Shown piece by piece: positions 35,923-44,265 of a stretch of DNA of 64,000 nucleotides. Origin of the DNA: G963662905 sp963676725 (GTDB taxonomy: Bacteria > Bacteroidota > Bacteroidia > Bacteroidales > WRLA01); NCBI GenBank assembly GCA_963676725.1, contig OY781463.1, forward strand, positions 2,046,001-2,110,000, in the 5' to 3' direction. The position numbers and the translations under genes are program-made. Within the stretch, counting starts at the first letter, position 1. The number at the start of each line of letters is the position of its first letter. The notes under the pieces are model-generated. The model searched no databases and had not been told where the DNA came from. It worked only from the letters and a program-made list of their open reading frames with translations.

Positions 35923-36207
35923 ATGACAAAACGAAGAACATTTAAAGCGGCTTTTAATGCCAAGGTTGCCATAAAAGCCCTCCAGGAAGGCAAACCAATG
36001 GCAGAATTATCAATGCAGCATGGCGTGCATCAAAGCATGATACAAAAATGGAAACATGAATTTGTGAGCCGATCATCAGAAGTTTTTCAGAGCAAAGCAT
36101 TTTCAAATGATTTTGATGCTGAGCGCGAGAAGCTTTATGTAAAAATAGGCCAACTTGAAATGGAAAAAGGTTGGCTAAAAAAATTTTCAGCAAAAGCAGG
36201 TATATGA
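35923..36207 (+). CDS. IS3-family transposase OrfA (helix-turn-helix subunit)
   Basis: 94 residues: RRTFKAAFNAKVAIKALQEG, then a helix-turn-helix (MAELSMQHGVHQSMIQKWK) and a leucine-zipper-like tail (YVKIGQLEMEKGWLKKFSAK). This is the standard IS3/IS911 OrfA. Its stop overlaps the OrfB start as ATGA, the usual IS3 layout for frameshifting or reinitiation. Confidence 0.9.
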   Translation: MTKRRTFKAAFNAKVAIKALQEGKPMAELSMQHGVHQSMIQKWKHEFVSRSSEVFQSKAFSNDFDAEREKLYVKIGQLEMEKGWLKKFSAKAGI

Positions 36208-36310
36208 ATAAAATAAAGGCTTTCTGGGCTACACTCTGCACAAGTACTTTGGCTTTTTGTGAGTTTTGTTTCCTGGTTTCAGTCCCAGTATGTATTATAA
36301 ATCTCAGCTT
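36204..36310 (+). pseudogene. IS3 transposase OrfB, truncated and frameshifted
   Basis: The ATG at 36204 opens MNKIKAFWATL. With a frame change near 36265 the sequence reads LFPGFSPSMYYKS, matching the LLGLSRSxYYYK motif near the start of IS3 OrfB proteins. The catalytic DDE domain is absent. Confidence 0.7.
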
Positions 36311-37818
36311 TATTCCTTCACAAATTTAGACACATACACATGCTCACCACAAAGGATGCTGAGGGTATAAATACCTCCGGCCAATTTTGAAACATCCAGG
36401 ATTTCCTGCTCTGCTATTGCTTTTTGACGGAGAAGCAGGTTTCCTTTTAAATCTGCTATGGAGATAATGACATCCGTATTATCTCTGCCCATAATATCAG
36501 AAAGGTCTATTTTCAGTTGTTTTGTTGCCGGATTGGGGTAAACGGTCAGCTGTTCATCGATTAAATCTTCAACACTTACCAAATAGCTGTCGTAAATACG
36601 GACACATCCGATAGGCCTCTCTTCTACTTCCCTAAATGGAACACCAGTAACAAGAGATAGACCATTTCCGGCCAGAGACACACTGTGCCCAAAATGATCC
36701 CATTCTTCTTCACCACCTATACCATCTGCCAGCAAAGACCAGCCACCATTCTGGTACTGATAAATATAAGCCATTCCTGCATAATATCCAGCTTGCTGAT
36801 CATAGGGCGCTCCTACTGCCATAATTGTCCCGTCATGGCTCAAAGTCACAGAATAACCAAAATCACTATATTGCGCTTCCCCATAAATATCATTGCCAAG
36901 CTGAGTTAATATTCCACTGTGATTTGCGAAGACCATAACGCGCCCCGTATAACTGGTTCCATCATGATAAGCAGGTCCACCGGCTGCTATTATAGTGCCA
37001 TCGTAATTGATATTGACTGATTGACCGAAATCTTCATTTTCAACGCCAATAATTTCATCTCCAATCTGACTCCAATCATCTGATTCATATGAATATACCC
37101 GTACACCACCTGAATAATTAAAAGTGCTCACAGGATTTGCACGTGGACTTCCACATACTAAAACAGAAGCGTCTCCGCTAAGATCTATCGCCCATCCAAA
37201 ATATTCCATCTTTTCATTTCCCAGGATATCACTCCCTTTCTGAACCCATTCACCTCCATTGTCTTCAAAAACACGAACCAAACCTGAGTTAATCCCGTTC
37301 AAGCCAAACCCCCTAGCTCCTGTAGCAATCGTTTTCCCATCCGAACTGATACTAACCGAACAGCCCAGATTGTCTTCAGCATGATCACCTAAAATATCAT
37401 TGCCAAGCTGGACCCATGCACCACCTTCATATTTAAAAATACGAACACGGCCTGATTGATAACCTTTTCCATTAAATCCCTGCTCACCAATAGCTACTAT
37501 ATTACCATTATCGCTTAAACTAACAGAACATCCGCAAGAACTGTATTCGCTATCACCATTTATATCTTCACCCTTTTGCAACCAATTTCCAGACACTCTC
37601 TGATAAATTCTTGTAATTCCCGAATCATATTCAAGGGAATTATGATTTGGAGCGCCTACAGCTATTATGTAACCATCTGCGTTTATTGCTACTGCAGAAC
37701 CAAACCTATCCTGAATCGCATCTGCTTCAATCTCTCCTGCTTTTGACCAGCTTTGTGCAGTGGATATTTGGGCAATAAACATAACAATCAAACTTAAAAT
37801 CCAATGTTTCCCAGTCAT
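36310..37818 (-). CDS. T9SS-exported FG-GAP-like beta-propeller protein
   Basis: 502 residues. Signal peptide to about 21 (AQISTAQS). About seven repeats of ~50 residues fill 22-410, each with FGxAVAINADGxIIAVGAP or variants (FGYSVTLSHDGTIMAVGAP) and GxxRIYxxxxGxWxQxGxDI; this is the FG-GAP-like propeller pattern. The C-terminal ~80 residues (LTVYPNPATKQLKIDLS to YVSKFVKE) form a type A T9SS sorting domain. It is probably a secreted or surface adhesive protein; no enzyme motif is present. Its stop codon touches the IS3 remnant. Confidence 0.82.
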   Translation of the reverse strand: MTGKHWILSLIVMFIAQISTAQSWSKAGEIEADAIQDRFGSAVAINADGYIIAVGAPNHNSLEYDSGITRIYQRVSGNWLQKGEDINGDSEYSSCGCSVSLSDNGNIVAIGEQGFNGKGYQSGRVRIFKYEGGAWVQLGNDILGDHAEDNLGCSVSISSDGKTIATGARGFGLNGINSGLVRVFEDNGGEWVQKGSDILGNEKMEYFGWAIDLSGDASVLVCGSPRANPVSTFNYSGGVRVYSYESDDWSQIGDEIIGVENEDFGQSVNINYDGTIIAAGGPAYHDGTSYTGRVMVFANHSGILTQLGNDIYGEAQYSDFGYSVTLSHDGTIMAVGAPYDQQAGYYAGMAYIYQYQNGGWSLLADGIGGEEEWDHFGHSVSLAGNGLSLVTGVPFREVEERPIGCVRIYDSYLVSVEDLIDEQLTVYPNPATKQLKIDLSDIMGRDNTDVIISIADLKGNLLLRQKAIAEQEILDVSKLAGGIYTLSILCGEHVYVSKFVKE

Positions 37819-38059
37819 ATCATTTAACTTTTGAGTTTAAAAATTTTTTAATTAGAGTCGTTCTCAATTCGTTTTCAAATTTTTAGATGTGGTTAGTTAA
37901 TTTCTCTTTATGAAATTTTTTATGTAATTCTAATCATCATTAATTATCCGGATATGATACATCATTAGGCCGCTAAAGTAATCAATTATTTTGTTACAAT
38001 CAATACTATAACGTTCAATTTCTGATTAATTCTTTCTTTAATGATTGTATGCGTTAAAG
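37819..38059. other. Intergenic region upstream of the propeller gene
   Basis: A/T-rich, no ORF. No exact TAnnTTTG element was found on the minus strand near 37818. Nothing else can be supported. Confidence 0.3.
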
Positions 38060-38061
38060 GA

Positions 38062-38137
38062 AGAAAGGGTATTCTAAGGGCAACTATTTTTCAATCGCTT
38101 TCAGTGGAGCTGTTTTAACTCCTCCGGCAGGATACAC
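38062..38137 (-). mobile_element. Degenerate IS1182-family end (relic D1)
   Basis: ATTCTAAGGGCAACTATTTTTC, cut here as TTCTAAGGGCA then TTTTTC, and CTCCGGCAGGATAC align with the 3' coding end of the intact IS1182 transposase (48633-48705: TTCTAAGGGCA, TTTTTCGATA, CTTCGGCAAAATAC). Stops interrupt the frame. Similarity is partial, so this is tentative. Confidence 0.45.
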
Positions 38138-38195
38138 TTTCATATTGCTTCTCTCCTTTCGCTTTTTTTTCTAAACCCTTCAAAACTCTCAAAAA
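38134..38195. repeat. Dispersed repeat C, copy 1
   Basis: CATATTGCTTCTCTCC and AAACCCTTCAAAACTC match 54329-54387 (CATATCGCTTCTCTTCC, AAACCCTTCAAAACTCC). In both places it lies next to an IS1182 relic in the same order. On the minus strand each gives a short Lys-rich reading frame (MKQLFESFEGFRKKSERRE; MHLFGVLKGFGKKKAKEEK), so it may be the relic of a small coding sequence. Confidence 0.65.
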
Positions 38196-38476
38196 GCTGT
38201 TTCATTCTTGGATTTTCGCAATGAGTGGTCAGAACACAATATGAAAAAGGGAAGGCTGGTTTTGCCATGCAGAAATAGTCATCTTTATTTAAGCAGCAAA
38301 AAATGAGCATTCCTTTTTATTGCCGTGGTTTGATCAAATAATAGAAATATTTGTGAATGAACCAGCTTCGGTGTATAAGTTATTTCCCGGGATGTTTTCA
38401 GTATTTATGCTGAATCTATAGAAGTCACCTGTACTGAGCAATTCGAAGCATATATGCTGAGTAGAATTCGAAGTAT

Positions 38477-38522
38477 GGACTCATCGCTTGGGCTTGTTCC
38501 GAAACTTCGGAACTCATAGTCC
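38477..38522. repeat. Nested palindrome downstream of the DUF695/RraB gene
   Basis: An 18-base palindrome (GTTCCGAAACTTCGGAAC, 38496-38513) lies inside an outer pair GGACTCAT / ATAGTCC. It begins 24 bases after the stop codon of the minus-strand gene. It could be a terminator without a T run, or the folded recombination end of a cassette. Confidence 0.55.
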
Positions 38523-38545
38523 TATTTATTATTGGCCACAGTTTT

Positions 38546-39376
38546 TTATTTTTCTATCGAAGTTTCCCATCCGTCATAATCTCCATTTAATTTCTGGGCT
38601 TTTTCCCAAAGTTCCAAAGTGTAATCGTCAATTTCATCATACCCAACTTTGTCAACTCTTGAAATTAAAATGACAAATTTGTATTCATTGGGCTGTTCGG
38701 TTTTGCCTTTATTTTTTGTTTCAAATCCTAGACTGTCGGTAAAACTCTCAAATTGGTCGAGTTCATTTTGAGTCTTAAAATAAATCCAATGGAATACTTC
38801 TCTTACTTTTGTTAAGTCGTCTCCACCTTTTTCAAGTTGTTCAAGAACACGGCTGTTTTGGATTACTTGCATTTGTTTTGGTAATGGATATAAAAAGTCA
38901 AAATATCCGCTCCACTCCTTGTCTGGTTTATGTCCAAAATCAAATTCATATTTCGGGAACGCAGTCATTGTGGAAGAGACTTGTTTTTCCATAAGAATTG
39001 TGTTTTCTCCAAAAAAATAAAGGTTTCGAAATCCATCTGAGGTCAATCGACCTGCAAAAGTGTAGTTGAGTTTATTATTCTCCAAGGCCTTTATAATCTC
39101 GTCTTCTATTTTCCACAATTCGCCTGCGTCTTCATTACTTGAAAGTCCGTTTTCTTTAGGGTTAAGCATTTTAATAGAAACATAAACAACACTTTCTTGT
39201 CCATTTACTGGTGCAATGCTGATTAAATTCAAGTCGGTCGCAATAGAAGTCAATTTGTCATTTACGTTTGAAAAGTAAAAAGCCCAATCTGGCTGGTAGT
39301 CAGTCTTTTTTTCTGTTTGTCCGAATAATTTACTTAAAAATCCCATTATCAGTATTAAAGTCAATATTTTTCGCAT
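38546..39376 (-). CDS. Exported DUF695 / RraB-like protein
   Basis: 276 residues. The N-terminus (KILTLILIMGFLSKLFGQ) is a probable signal peptide. Residues about 28-160 match DUF695 (WAFYFSNVNDKLTSIATDL, SIKMLNPKENGLSSNEDAG). Residues about 175-272 match the RNase E regulator B fold (RELDQ-like NELDQFESFTDSLGF, YKFVILISRVDKVGYDEID, WEKAQKLNGDYDGWET). In known proteins RraB acts in the cytoplasm, so if the signal peptide is real this domain does something else here. The gene is a lone unit directly behind promoter-leader repeat A1. Confidence 0.8.
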   Translation of the reverse strand: MRKILTLILIMGFLSKLFGQTEKKTDYQPDWAFYFSNVNDKLTSIATDLNLISIAPVNGQESVVYVSIKMLNPKENGLSSNEDAGELWKIEDEIIKALENNKLNYTFAGRLTSDGFRNLYFFGENTILMEKQVSSTMTAFPKYEFDFGHKPDKEWSGYFDFLYPLPKQMQVIQNSRVLEQLEKGGDDLTKVREVFHWIYFKTQNELDQFESFTDSLGFETKNKGKTEQPNEYKFVILISRVDKVGYDEIDDYTLELWEKAQKLNGDYDGWETSIEK

Positions 39377-39397
39377 TCGCTTTTTTCAACTTGTGCA

Positions 39398-39582
39398 TAA
39401 CTACTTTATATAAGACTCCCCTATTACCAATACATCGGCTTTATCCGAAAATAGCTTATTTATAACACAATTCGATCAGCAAAAAAACATATTGGTCTTT
39501 GAGGCTTCATTTTGTCTTATATCTTTCTAACTACAAATATAAATAACCTAATCTGATTCACAATAGTCATCTAATGAAATCA
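39398..39582 (-). promoter_or_regulatory. Promoter-leader repeat A, copy 1 (before the DUF695/RraB gene)
   Basis: On the minus strand it starts GATTTCATTAGAT, contains -33 TTG (39561-39563) and -7 TATATTTG (39534-39541) with 19 bases between, then ATGAAGCCTCAAAG opening a 16-codon leader ORF, a TATTGGTAATAGGGG segment, and ends AGTAGTTA. It aligns through its whole length with copy 2 at 52019-52203; homology stops at the same GTAGTTA, 22 bases before this gene's start codon. Both copies drive a single unrelated gene. Confidence 0.85.
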
Positions 39583-39636
39583 TTATTATTTTTTATTGCG
39601 CAAGATCATTCTTCAGGCATTTGTATTATCATTTCC

Positions 39637-39730
39637 CATAAATCTCTCAATTGTACTTGAACCCTAACGAACTCATTGATTAATAAACCAATCTCTTAAT
39701 TGATGATGCAGGCAAAGTGTTCGTTTCTAC
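39637..39730. repeat. Dispersed repeat B, copy 1
   Basis: Contains AATAAACCAATCTCTTAATT, GATGATGCAGGCAAAG and TCGTTTCTA, matching 54415-54509. On the minus strand both copies keep a similar reading frame (HHQLRDWFIN then NEFVRVQVQLRD here; NNEYVRFGVLLRE at the other), with one extra base here. It therefore looks like the remnant of a coding sequence, family not recognised. Confidence 0.7.
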
Positions 39731-40255
39731 AATAATATTTGATCTGGGTCAATATGCACTTGTGCCAACCATTGTTTCAATTGTTCCGCTTTCTTTGATG
39801 GATTGGATTAGACGGAATACATCTTTTGTATTTCCTGAAAGCATTTTGCAGTTTTTACCGGATGAAATCATCATTTCTACCTGGGGACAATTTGTCCCTA
39901 TGTAATTTCCGTCTATAAAGTCCGCTAACTTCGTTATGCTTGCTCTCAGAATGGTCACTTCGATAAACTCAGTGCATCGCATTTACCCCAGTAAACTCTG
40001 CTTTTTCGGGCTGCGCAAGCCTCGTTATCGAACTTTCTAGCTCAGAAACACGACTTTATAGACAAGCACTATGTAGTTTCTGTCCATAAAGTCGAGTGTT
40101 TGATTCAGAATGTTGGAGGTCGAGGTGTTATGCTGCACTGTGCTGAGCTTTTGTCGAAGTACATTCGCGGTACTGAAAACAAGGAGTCCCGAAATTTCGG
40201 GATGACTTGGTTTCAAAACAAGAATAACGCTAAGATCGGACATTATGGACAAACA
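39731..40255. repeat. Repeat-rich intergenic region
   Basis: No convincing gene. Three copies of TGTC[T/C]ATAAAGTC-type sequence (39906-39922; 40077-40093; inverted at 40052-40064) give a hairpin at 40051-40094. CTTCGATAAACTCAGTGC (39958-39975) and its inverted partner GTGCTGAGCTTTTGTCGAAG (40140-40159) are typical Bacteroidota interspersed palindromes. GTCCCGAAATTTCGGGAT at 40186-40203 is palindromic. On the minus strand 39750-39830 reads AEQLKQWLAQVHIDPDQILL then stop, which looks like a C-terminal gene relic. Confidence 0.65.
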
Positions 40256-41158
40256 CTAATTAATGTACAAATTGCGCAAAACAGCCTGTTGGTCAACGCT
40301 TATGCCTAAGCCTTCAGAAAAATAATTCTCCATGCTGCCATATTCTGTCTCCATTTGGTCAAATGCAGCATTAAGGTACTCTTCTTTCACCCCAAAGATA
40401 GCTGTGGGAATGGAAGGATATCCGCCTGCATCAACAAATTTCTGGATATAAGTTTCGTACATAGGGAGAATATAATCATTGCTGCGCAGATAATCCTCTA
40501 CAACTGCTTCCTTTGGCACGCCAATAATGGTCAATAAGGCTGCTGCCGCCCATCCTGTTCGATCCTTACCGGTGGTACAATGGAAAAGTGCTGGCAACTG
40601 ATTTTTATCTCCAAGCGATATGAATAATTCCCTAAATGCTATTCGAGCACTTTCTAAAGTAATAAACTGGCGGTAAGCCTCCTGAAACTTCTCTTCAACT
40701 TTGCCATCACCAAGTTCGATATTTGCTTGTTGCGGATCTTTTAAGAGTGTTATCAAATTTGCCGGTCCAGAAGTTGGATCGTCAGCCAGCACATCCAGCC
40801 AAACATTATTGACACCTTTAGGCAGCTCATCAGGGCAGGCTTCTCTCTCTCTTACTGTGCGCAAATCAAAGTCATTCTTAAGTTTAAGATTTGCTAGCAA
40901 AAGCATATCATTTGCACTAATGTTGTAGAGTTGGTTTGAACGATAGACTAGTCCTCGGGCAATAGTAGTTCCATTTGTAGTTTTATAACCACCCATATCT
41001 CGTAAATTAGGGATCGACACAATACCTAGACTCTGCCCTGGCTCTGTTTCTGGCTCATCATCATTCATTTTAGTGTATGAATAAAAGATAATGCTTGATA
41101 GGGCTATCAATAAAACAAGCATATAATTTACGCGCAATTTGCTGGTGTATTTCATCAT
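40256..41158 (-). CDS. Tyrosine-protein phosphatase family protein, membrane-anchored
   Basis: 300 residues. An N-terminal hydrophobic helix (about 11-29, YMLVLLIALSSIIFYSY) could be an anchor or uncleaved signal. The body is a Tyr_phosphatase3-type domain beginning IPNLRDMGGYKT and RGLVYRSNQL, with the active site FHCTTGKDRTG (Cys about 196, CX5R complete) and WAAAALLTIIGVP. These enzymes dephosphorylate phosphotyrosine or phosphoinositides; substrate unknown. It is an isolated gene. Confidence 0.88.
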   Translation of the reverse strand: MMKYTSKLRVNYMLVLLIALSSIIFYSYTKMNDDEPETEPGQSLGIVSIPNLRDMGGYKTTNGTTIARGLVYRSNQLYNISANDMLLLANLKLKNDFDLRTVREREACPDELPKGVNNVWLDVLADDPTSGPANLITLLKDPQQANIELGDGKVEEKFQEAYRQFITLESARIAFRELFISLGDKNQLPALFHCTTGKDRTGWAAAALLTIIGVPKEAVVEDYLRSNDYILPMYETYIQKFVDAGGYPSIPTAIFGVKEEYLNAAFDQMETEYGSMENYFSEGLGISVDQQAVLRNLYIN

Positions 41159-41372
41159 TTTATTATTTACTATTAGTTAATAGGCTAGTCAGAAAAGAGC
41201 TACTTTTAATTGATTCTAAATATTATAATTACTTATTCTCTTCATTAATTTTTCATTTGATATAGTATTTTAATTAGCTACAATTATGATTTTATGCTCG
41301 TTTCAATTTTAGATGTGGGAACAGAAGTCTCCCGAATGCTGTGGGGCTGGTCCACGAACTATCGGGGCAGGC
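41159..41372. other. Intergenic region upstream of the phosphatase gene
   Basis: No ORF. CACGAACTATCGGGGCAGG near 41353 resembles interspersed repeat sequence seen beside IS ends. Nothing else supported. Confidence 0.3.
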
Positions 41373-41510
41373 GTCTTAAAACCTCCCTTCGATAAATATT
41401 ATATCGAAATACGGCATAAATTTAGCAAATAATTGCGTTCTAAGAAAAGATATTTTTTGTTGGTCTTTGGTGAAAGAAAATATCTGCCTTCGGCTATTGA
41501 GTGTTTGTAC
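41373..41510 (-). mobile_element. Degenerate IS1182-family end (relic D2)
   Basis: GTCTTAAAACCTCC (41371-41384) matches the terminal inverted repeat of the intact element at 48564. TACGGCATAAATTTAGCAAA and GCGTTCTAAG match its adjacent coding end. On the minus strand the relic reads LRTQLFAKFMPYFDII against LRTQIFAKFMPYLGTI in the intact transposase. Only about 140 bases remain; the other end is missing. Confidence 0.82.
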
Positions 41511-41875
41511 TCCAAATTAATGGCAATTCGCACAAAAATATTGAGAAGGAACTTCAGAATCTAGAAATTAGATTATCCACAAACCTCTTCCTATCCATTC
41601 AGAAAACCGATTAAAGTATGGTCTAATCGTAATAATGGTGTTGAAAATCATGATCCCCATATTTTCGGGTTCCTTCATTTCAACACCAATAATGCCCCAA
41701 CTTACAACAATATTATAGCAAGCAGCTGATCCTTTAATACACAGGACTTTCTTTAAATAGGGCCTGCTGAAAAACATCTAATTTGTTGGGTTACATTAAA
41801 ATAATGCTGCTTTTTAATTTTGTATTGTCAGAAATTGTATCAATCATTTAAAACAAGCAGAGCAATAAAGCATGA
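41511..41875. other. Intergenic region downstream of the ABC permease gene
   Basis: A 69-codon minus-strand ORF (41568-41777) has no recognisable domain and is not called. No terminator hairpin with a T run was seen. Confidence 0.3.
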
Positions 41876-44224
41876 CTACTCATATCTCAATGACTCAACA
41901 GGATTTCTGCTTGCAGCCCTGTATGTAACCAAACTTACCGTAGCTAAAACAATAATTACAGTGATCAATCCTGCCAGAACAAACACCCACCAGCTAAGTT
42001 CTGTTCTGTAAGCAAAACCCTCTAACCATCGGCTCATGCCGTAATAAGCTAAGGGAATTGCAATTGCATAGGCGATGCCAATCCACTTTAAAAATCCTAT
42101 ATTGATCATTCGTACAATTTCAAAAGTTTTAGCACCGTTTACTTTGCGAATACCAATTTCCTTTGTTTTGCTATTGATTATAAAGGAAGTAACCCCCAAT
42201 AGCCCCATGCAGGCAAGAAAAACAGCAAGTGCCGCAAAGAAAAACATCAGCTGAAAGGTAGTTTGGTCCTTTTTGTACCTTGAATCAAGTATCGTATTCA
42301 GGAAACTAAACTCTATAACCTGATTCGGATAAATACTTTGACAAATATCCGTAATCTCCTTTATTGATTCCGCATTAGGCTGTGCAAGCTTAACAATTAA
42401 ATGGTAAACATCGGGATAGTTAATTAGGAAAACAGCTGGTTTAATTTTATTGTAAAGCGACTCAAAGTGAACATCACCAATAACGCCAACAATTTTTCGT
42501 GTAGATTTTGGCCAACTACATCGGATGGATTGACCAATAGGATTTCCTGTTATACCAAGAAATTTTACTGCTTCCTCGTTTAAAATAATTGATGCAGAAG
42601 CATCTGTATTCAACTTTTCTGAAAAAAGACGCCCTTGTTTTGGCTCAATACCCAAAGTTTTAAAATAATCAAAGTCTATATGTACATATGGGATCAGTTT
42701 TGCTTCTGTTTGTCCTTCCGGCAAGATTCCCCCTTCACTACTCAGAGAGCCCGAAGGTATTCTGCTGGCCACGGATACTCCGGAGACAAAACTTTTACTC
42801 AGCAATTCATTTTTTAGACTATGGTATTTTGCCTCGTCGCCAAAATCAAAAACAGCAGTAATTACAGCCTCTTTTTCGAAGCCTAATTCTTTATTTTCCA
42901 ATAAATTAATTTGCCGAAACATAATAATGGCGCAGATTATTAAAGCGATTACAATAGTAAATTGAGTGCCAATGAGCAGTTTCTTCATTTGAAAACCTGA
43001 GCTACTTATAACGGATGACCTCATAACACCGCTAGGACTATATGAAGATAGAATTATGGCCGGATACCAGCCTGCTATAATTCCTATTGCAAGCATCATC
43101 CCAATAATACCTGAGAGAATAGTTGCATTGGCCAAAATTGAAAATGACAATGATTTTCCTGAAAACTCATTAAATAGAGGTAAAGCAAGGCTAACCAAAA
43201 AAAGTGCTATACAAAATGAAATAAAAAATACCAATACAGATTCAAAAATAAATTGCAAAGCCAGCTGACGGCGAGAGGCACCAAATGCTTTCCTAACACC
43301 GATTTCGGTGAGGCGTGTGGTGGCATTGGCTGTAAAAAGATTCACATAATTAAAACTCGCAATAAATAAGATTAAAAGCCCTATTGCCGAGAATATTAAT
43401 ACATAGAGTATACTGTTTTGGGGTTGGATATCGCCCAAAAAATGCGAAGAATAAAGATGAATATCTTTTGTATTTTGCAGGCTAAAGTTTGTCTTGAGTT
43501 CATCAATATTAATCGCATCGTTCAATAATTTTGTCATTTTCGCTTCAACATCAGCTTGAGAAAAATTATCCTGCATCTCAAAATAAACAAGAAAATTACA
43601 CCAGCCCCAACTATCCATCCAATCATCTCCAAACATCATTGCCCCATCCTCAAGGGTCATAAAAATATCGAAGGTGAAATGGGAATTACTTGGCATATCT
43701 TCTATTACAGCAGTGATCATATAGTCATATTCATTTCCAATATGGAGAATTTTTCCAAGCGGGTCGTCATCGCCAAAATATTTGTGGGCAATTTTTTCGG
43801 TGATTACAGCTGTTCCAGGTTGCTGCAAGGAGTTTTCAGCGCTCCCCTGCTTGAATTGAAAAGAGAAAATTTCAAAAAGCTCAGCATCGGCCCAAGCTAC
43901 ATAATCCTCTTTAAATCGTTTGTCTTCAAATTGAAAAAGTATATTATCCCGTGGTAAAATCCTGGCAGCCTTTTTTATCTCCGGAAGATTATCTATTAAC
44001 AATCTTGCTCCCCCGGGAGCCTGATATGGATGTTGTTCCTGACATAACCTATAGATATTATCCGCTTTATCATGGTAACGATCATAACTTAACTCATGGG
44101 TAACGTACAATAAGAGCAAAATACAAACAGCTATTCCGACTGACAAACTTGAAATACTTATGAACGAATAGAGTTTATTTCTGTAAATATTTGCTAATGC
44201 AATTTTTAGATAGTTCTTTATCAT
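41876..44224 (-). CDS. MacB/FtsX-type ABC transporter permease
   Basis: 782 residues. TM1 (about 20-40) is followed by a large periplasmic MacB-like domain (about 45-270; MITAVIEDMPSNSHFTFDIF), an FtsX core with three TMs (about 280-430; LTEIGVRKAFGASRRQL), a second periplasmic domain (about 460-640) and three more TMs (about 660-775; KTKEIGIRKVNGA). This double-FtsX layout of ~800 residues is common in Bacteroidota. With the ATPase gene 41 bases upstream it forms an exporter of the antimicrobial-peptide, macrolide or lipoprotein class; the substrate cannot be assigned. Confidence 0.92.
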   Translation of the reverse strand: MIKNYLKIALANIYRNKLYSFISISSLSVGIAVCILLLLYVTHELSYDRYHDKADNIYRLCQEQHPYQAPGGARLLIDNLPEIKKAARILPRDNILFQFEDKRFKEDYVAWADAELFEIFSFQFKQGSAENSLQQPGTAVITEKIAHKYFGDDDPLGKILHIGNEYDYMITAVIEDMPSNSHFTFDIFMTLEDGAMMFGDDWMDSWGWCNFLVYFEMQDNFSQADVEAKMTKLLNDAINIDELKTNFSLQNTKDIHLYSSHFLGDIQPQNSILYVLIFSAIGLLILFIASFNYVNLFTANATTRLTEIGVRKAFGASRRQLALQFIFESVLVFFISFCIALFLVSLALPLFNEFSGKSLSFSILANATILSGIIGMMLAIGIIAGWYPAIILSSYSPSGVMRSSVISSSGFQMKKLLIGTQFTIVIALIICAIIMFRQINLLENKELGFEKEAVITAVFDFGDEAKYHSLKNELLSKSFVSGVSVASRIPSGSLSSEGGILPEGQTEAKLIPYVHIDFDYFKTLGIEPKQGRLFSEKLNTDASASIILNEEAVKFLGITGNPIGQSIRCSWPKSTRKIVGVIGDVHFESLYNKIKPAVFLINYPDVYHLIVKLAQPNAESIKEITDICQSIYPNQVIEFSFLNTILDSRYKKDQTTFQLMFFFAALAVFLACMGLLGVTSFIINSKTKEIGIRKVNGAKTFEIVRMINIGFLKWIGIAYAIAIPLAYYGMSRWLEGFAYRTELSWWVFVLAGLITVIIVLATVSLVTYRAASRNPVESLRYE

Positions 44225-44265
44225 GATAAATTCAGTTAAATATTTATAATAGAAAGATCTTTTTC

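Larger units (their letters stand above)
35852..36310 (+). mobile_element. IS3-family insertion sequence remnant
   Basis: The likely left end is at about 35852 (TGATACTATAATACC, CCCATTATTAAGACC), followed by an intact OrfA at 35923-36207 and only the first ~100 bases of OrfB. The right end and most of OrfB are missing; the remnant abuts the stop codon of the gene at 36310. It is not expected to move by itself. Confidence 0.75.

Noticed and set aside
39749..39982. 77-codon minus-strand ORF starting MRCTEFIEV
   Set aside because: Its start lies in an interspersed palindrome; the later part looks like a gene relic with frame changes, so it is described as repeat-rich DNA and not called a gene.
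41568..41777. 69-codon minus-strand ORF beside relic D2
   Set aside because: No domain, no promoter, and poor codon pattern; it lies next to degraded IS sequence.
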